A stretch of DNA of 8,104 bases from Candidatus Krumholzibacteriota bacterium. GTDB taxonomy: Bacteria; Krumholzibacteriota; Krumholzibacteriia; Krumholzibacteriales; Krumholzibacteriaceae. The notes beneath the pieces were generated by a model, which saw only the letters and a list, made by a program, of their open reading frames with translations, made no database searches and was not told where the DNA came from. Of the stretch, positions 6,707-8,104 are shown in pieces. The stretch is taken from NCBI GenBank assembly GCA_030630165.1, contig DAOVNN010000123.1, positions 1 to 8,104 of the forward strand. Reading direction: 5' to 3'. Numbering within the stretch: the first letter of the stretch is position 1; each line of letters begins with the position of its first letter. A program made the position numbers and the translations under genes.

Positions 6707-6931
6707 TCAGCGGACGGGGTCGTGGCCCCCGGCGGAGAATGGATGGCAGCGCAGAAGTCTGGCGAGCGCCTTGCCGGATCCCCTGTAGGGTCCGTACTTC
6801 TTCAGCGCTTCTTCAGCATAATGCGAGCAGGAAGGTGTATATCTGCAGACTGGTCCGTGATACGGGGAAACAGCTATCCTGTATATCCTGATGACCGAAA
6901 TGGCCGCTTTTGTCAGAATTTTTCTTATCAT
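6707..6931 (-). CDS. yidD: Membrane protein insertion efficiency factor YidD
   Basis: A 74-residue protein, normal for the family. YidD assists YidC-dependent insertion of membrane proteins and is associated with the inner membrane through an amphipathic N-terminal helix; here residues 1-20 (MIRKILTKAAISVIRIYRIA) fit that. The conserved block SPYHGPVCRYTPSCSHYAEEAL (22-43) contains Cys29 and Cys35. It is followed by LARLLRCHPFSAGGHDPV (56-73) with Cys62, which closely matches the family ending RLLRCHPFxxGGxDPVP. The ATG overlaps the rnpA stop codon by 4 bp (ATGA), so translation is coupled to rnpA. Confidence 0.95.
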   Translation of the reverse strand: MIRKILTKAAISVIRIYRIAVSPYHGPVCRYTPSCSHYAEEALKKYGPYRGSGKALARLLRCHPFSAGGHDPVR

Positions 6932-7278
6932 TTGCCGTTTGATATCAGTCCGGCTCTTCCCAGAGAGCTCTCTACATCTTCCTCTATCTGCCTCAGCGTT
7001 GTCTCCGAAGGATCGAACGAGGCGATGAATACTATCCAGAGATTCTTTTCGTTGATGCGACCGGCTATGCTTCTGTATGCCTCTCTCATCAACCTCTTCG
7101 CCCTGTTCCGCTGGCTTGCTCTGTTTCCTACATTCTTCTTGCTGGCCACAAATCCCGGGAGGATCCCCCCGTCGCCGGTACCAAGGAAGTAGATGATGAT
7201 CTTCTTTCCGGCTTCCCTGCGGCCTTCTCTGTAAACAAGTCTGAATTGGCTTGTGTTCTTGAGTCCCTTCTGTGCCAT
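6928..7278 (-). CDS. rnpA: Ribonuclease P protein component
   Basis: A 116-residue basic protein, the typical size of the RNase P protein subunit. It binds the catalytic RNA (rnpB, not in this window) and the 5' leader of precursor tRNAs. The helix bearing the RNR signature is clear: GNRASQRNRAKRLMRE at residues 51-66, with Arg57, Arg59, Lys61, Arg62 and Arg65. The N-terminal segment LKNTSQFRLVYREGRR (6-21) matches the family pattern in which an aromatic residue lines the leader-binding cleft. The start ATG at 7278 lies 23 nt after the rpmH stop; G-rich sequence (AGGGGACGG) precedes it at a somewhat long distance. The gene overlaps yidD by 4 bp. Confidence 0.95.
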   Translation of the reverse strand: MAQKGLKNTSQFRLVYREGRREAGKKIIIYFLGTGDGGILPGFVASKKNVGNRASQRNRAKRLMREAYRSIAGRINEKNLWIVFIASFDPSETTLRQIEEDVESSLGRAGLISNGK

Positions 7279-7301
7279 GGGCTCATACCGTCCCCTGCAC
7301 C

Positions 7302-7436
7302 TTAAGCCGCGAGGCGCTTCCTTCCTCTTGCCCTCCTTCTCTTGAGCACCATGCGGCCGTTCTTCGAACTCATTCTTTTTCGAAATCCATGTGTACGTTT
7401 TCTTCGCTTGTTATGCGGCTGATATGTGCGCTTCAT
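7302..7436 (-). CDS. rpmH: 50S ribosomal protein L34
   Basis: A 44-residue, very basic protein starting at the ATG at 7436 and ending with TAA at 7304-7302. It begins MKRTYQPHNKRRKRTHGF and continues through RKRMSSKNGRMVLKRRRA to the ending RGRKRLAA, matching the canonical L34 pattern (KRTxQPxxxKRxRxHGFRxRMxxxxGRxVLxxRRxKGRxRL) and its usual length of 44-46. L34 is a small protein of the large ribosomal subunit. This is the promoter-proximal gene of the minus-strand cluster and is transcribed away from dnaA. The Shine-Dalgarno is not canonical: GGGGACC lies about 7 nt before the ATG and GAGGAAG lies further upstream. Confidence 0.97.
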   Translation of the reverse strand: MKRTYQPHNKRRKRTHGFRKRMSSKNGRMVLKRRRARGRKRLAA

Positions 7437-7463
7437 AACAGGGTCCCCGTTCTTCCTCTAAAT

Positions 7464-7500
7464 AGTTGTTGGCTTTGCCATTTACAGTATATAAACAACT
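7464..7500. repeat. Inverted repeat over the rpmH transcription start region
   Basis: AGTTGTT (7464-7470) and AACAACT (7494-7500) are perfect 7-bp inverted arms 23 nt apart. A small nested hairpin, TGGC-TTT-GCCA (7470-7480), lies between. The repeat covers the predicted start point and early leader of rpmH, so it could be an operator or leader structure. A related AGTTGT lies at 7669-7674. Confidence 0.35.
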
Positions 7501-7501
7501 T

Positions 7502-7530
7502 ACAATAGAAAAGGGGCGTTTTGATGTCAA
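7502..7530 (-). promoter_or_regulatory. Sigma70-type promoter for the rpmH-rnpA-yidD-yidC-jag-mnmE-mnmG-rsmG cluster
   Basis: On the minus strand a perfect TTGACA (7530-7525) is followed after exactly 17 nt by TATTGT (7507-7502, 4 of 6 to TATAAT). Transcription would begin near 7495, about 60 nt before the rpmH ATG. It is the best promoter match in the interval and points into the cluster. An inverted repeat (7464-7500) covers the predicted start point. Confidence 0.65.
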
Positions 7531-7581
7531 GAACTTTATCCCCCGCAGCCCTAATCCCGCGTGGACCAAACGCTTCCGGCG

Positions 7582-7640
7582 CCCGCCCCCGGGACCCCCA
7601 CCGGGCCGACCATCACCACCCCTCATTCCCCCTTTTCCCC
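7582..7640 (-). other. Strand-biased G-rich block (G-quadruplex potential on the minus strand)
   Basis: The plus strand has C-runs at 7582-7584, 7586-7590, 7595-7599, 7619-7622, 7628-7632 and 7637-7640, so the minus strand carries six G-runs of 3-5. The first three minus-strand runs (GGGG, GGGGG, GGGG) have 4-5 nt loops, then a 19-nt gap, then three more closely spaced runs. A G4 fold would need the long loop or a bulged run such as GGTGG. Confidence 0.4.
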
Positions 7641-7652
7641 AGTCCTTGTACC

Positions 7653-7701
7653 TTCATATATATCAAATAGTTGTAAAATTTTTCCTCTTTTCAGAAAAAT
7701 T
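7653..7701. other. AT-rich stretch, candidate DNA unwinding element
   Basis: About 80% A+T over 49 bp, including ATATATAT at 7656-7663 and an A/T inverted repeat (AATTTTT 7677-7683, AAAAATT 7695-7701). It lies about 120 bp from the nearest DnaA box. The AT-rich region at 7916-7937 is an alternative unwinding site nearer to the boxes. Confidence 0.45.
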
Positions 7702-7819
7702 GCCTTGCTAAGCTTTCGGGCCGTGTGCTACATTTCCGCCTGCGGGATGAGGGGAGTATTCCAATTTTCCATGAGCCGATATCATCGATCCGACATCTAC
7801 TGCATTAATCGCCTGGAAT

Positions 7820-7828
7820 TGTGGAAAA
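7820..7828 (-). promoter_or_regulatory. DnaA box 1
   Basis: The minus strand reads TTTTCCACA, fitting the consensus TTWTNCACA and differing from the strongest E. coli box TTATCCACA by one base. It is 59 bp from the start of the next box. Confidence 0.75.
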
Positions 7829-7887
7829 CGCTCTTTGGACACACGAAATGACCCGCCGAACCGACTGTTACACTTAATAATAGCGGG

Positions 7888-7896
7888 TTTTCCACA
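7888..7896 (+). promoter_or_regulatory. DnaA box 2
   Basis: TTTTCCACA on the plus strand, the same 9-mer as box 1 but in opposite orientation. It is followed after only 2 bp by an inverted near-consensus box (7899-7907), so the two form a head-to-head pair. Confidence 0.8.
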
Positions 7897-7898
7897 AA

Positions 7899-7907
7899 TG
7901 TGGGAAA
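7899..7907 (-). promoter_or_regulatory. DnaA box 3 (near-consensus)
   Basis: The minus strand reads TTTCCCACA, one mismatch from TTWTNCACA at position 4. It is in inverted orientation to box 2 with a 2-bp gap (AA), so the pair forms an almost perfect 20-bp palindrome spanning 7888-7907. Confidence 0.5.
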
Positions 7908-7920
7908 TTCGGGGGAAAAA

Positions 7921-7939
7921 GGAAATAATCATTATTTCC
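7921..7939. repeat. 19-bp perfect palindrome upstream of dnaA
   Basis: GGAAATAAT, a central C (7930), then ATTATTTCC: perfect 9-bp inverted arms. It follows a GGGGGAAAAA run (7911-7920) directly beside the DnaA-box pair. It could be an operator for a dimeric repressor or part of the unwinding region. Confidence 0.6.
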
Positions 7940-7958
7940 AGTGCACCGGTGTCACTGG
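7938..7958. repeat. Bulged 20-bp palindrome upstream of dnaA
   Basis: CCAGTGCACC (7938-7947) pairs with GGTG (7948-7951) plus CACTGG (7953-7958); removing the single extra T at 7952 leaves a perfect 20-bp palindrome. It shares its first two bases with the end of the preceding palindrome. In RNA it would be an 8-10 bp stem with one bulged U, ending 27 nt before the earliest possible dnaA start. No T-tract follows on either strand, so it is not a standard terminator. Confidence 0.6.
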
Positions 7959-8006
7959 TACACAAAAGAGATACAGGGGGGAAGGGTGTTGGAAAGCGGC
8001 TGCACA

Positions 8007-8013
8007 GGCGGGG
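8007..8013 (+). promoter_or_regulatory. Ribosome binding site candidate for dnaA (ATG start)
   Basis: GGCGGGG lies 8 nt before the ATG at 8022. A second purine run, AGGGGGG (7975-7981), lies a few nt before in-frame GTG (7986) and TTG (7989) codons, so the start of dnaA is not settled by the ribosome binding site alone. Confidence 0.4.
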
Positions 8014-8021
8014 TAGATTCG

Positions 8022-8104
8022 ATGGAAAATCTCTGGGAAGAGCTGCTCGGGCACATGAAGGGGCTCGTCAACGAGCAGTGTTTCCAGACCTGGATATCGC
8101 CGAT
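8022..8104 (+). CDS. dnaA: Chromosomal replication initiator DnaA, N-terminal 27 codons (runs off the right edge)
   Basis: DnaA is the AAA+ initiator that binds DnaA boxes, opens oriC and loads helicase. Only the beginning of domain I is visible: MENLWEELLGHMKGLVNEQC, then FQTWISP. It shows the family pattern of an early LW followed by a conserved F-x-T-W, as in FETW or FSMW of known DnaA proteins, and MEN...LW also opens B. subtilis DnaA. Position beside oriC and divergence from rpmH support the call. The ATG is preferred because it gives the usual N-terminal length; in-frame GTG (7986) or TTG (7989) starts would add 12 or 11 residues and have a good purine run upstream. No clear dnaA promoter was found. 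Confidence 0.92.
   Translation, partial: MENLWEELLGHMKGLVNEQCFQTWISP

Larger units (their letters stand above)
7437..8021. other. oriC: Probable chromosomal replication origin (oriC), rpmH-dnaA intergenic region
   Basis: This 585-bp non-coding stretch separates divergent rpmH and dnaA, the classical bacterial oriC site. From left to right it holds the rpmH promoter, a strand-biased C-rich block (7582-7640), an AT-rich stretch (7653-7701) and two consensus DnaA boxes plus one near-consensus box (7820-7907). A second AT-rich stretch containing a 19-bp palindrome, a second bulged palindrome and the dnaA ribosome binding region follow. Genes diverge from it on both sides, consistent with transcription co-directional with the forks. 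No convincing protein-coding gene was seen inside it. The origin call rests on position and boxes, not on measured replication data. Confidence 0.82.

Noticed and set aside
7411..7626. Minus-strand 71-codon frame overlapping rpmH
   Set aside because: It is out of frame with the unmistakable L34 gene, its N-terminus is Gly/Arg-rich translation of the C-rich block, and it spans the rpmH promoter.
7836..7881. Possible dnaA promoter (TTGGAC, TACACT or AATAAT)
   Set aside because: No pair gives both acceptable hexamers and 16-18 nt spacing; left uncalled.
7708..7965. Minus-strand 85-codon frame inside the origin
   Set aside because: It runs through DnaA boxes and both palindromes, has no recognisable domain and no good ribosome binding site; treated as chance in oriC.
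1..8104. CRISPR arrays, tRNA or rRNA genes, insertion sequences, phage or defence genes
   Set aside because: No repeat-spacer pattern, no tRNA or rRNA signature, and no transposase or terminal repeats were seen; the genes form an intact conserved housekeeping cluster.

Overview
This window is the conserved origin-proximal region of a bacterial chromosome. Reading outward from the origin, eight genes run on the minus strand in the classical order rpmH, rnpA, yidD, yidC, jag (khpB), mnmE (trmE), mnmG (gidA), rsmG (gidB). On the other side of the origin, dnaA starts on the plus strand and runs off the right edge. The host looks Gram-negative: YidC is the long form with an extra N-terminal membrane helix and a large periplasmic domain, and the leftmost gene looks like a lipoprotein. 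Base composition is moderately G+C rich in the genes. Gene order alone does not fix the phylum, since it is shared by many delta-proteobacteria-like and FCB-like lineages, Firmicutes and others, so I leave the taxon open.

Layout, left to right. Positions 1-129 (minus) hold the first 43 codons of an unrecognised putative lipoprotein gene with its own sigma70-like promoter (166-194) and a strong Shine-Dalgarno sequence. Positions 225-265 hold two perfect ParB-binding parS palindromes. Positions 293-7436 are the eight-gene minus-strand cluster, tightly packed with overlaps or gaps of 50 nt or less, and no convincing internal terminator was seen. Positions 7437-8021 are the non-coding rpmH-dnaA interval, which has the hallmarks of oriC: consensus DnaA boxes, AT-rich stretches, a C-rich/G-rich strand-biased block, a good promoter firing leftward into rpmH, and two tandem palindromes just upstream of dnaA.

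How the genes fit together. rpmH and rnpA supply ribosomal protein L34 and the RNase P protein. YidD and YidC serve membrane-protein insertion. Jag/KhpB is an RNA-binding protein. MnmE and MnmG together make the cmnm5U/nm5U wobble modification of tRNA. RsmG methylates 16S rRNA. DnaA and the parS sites connect this translation and membrane cluster to replication initiation and chromosome segregation.

The genes are ordinary, and I found no evidence of a new multi-gene system. The points that deserve attention are non-coding: the parS pair sits beside a lipoprotein gene where parA/parB are usually found, and there are unusual palindromes and strand-biased sequence inside the presumed origin. A few local details also stand out: a TTG start for mnmG, an ambiguous dnaA start, and small motif substitutions in MnmE and RsmG.
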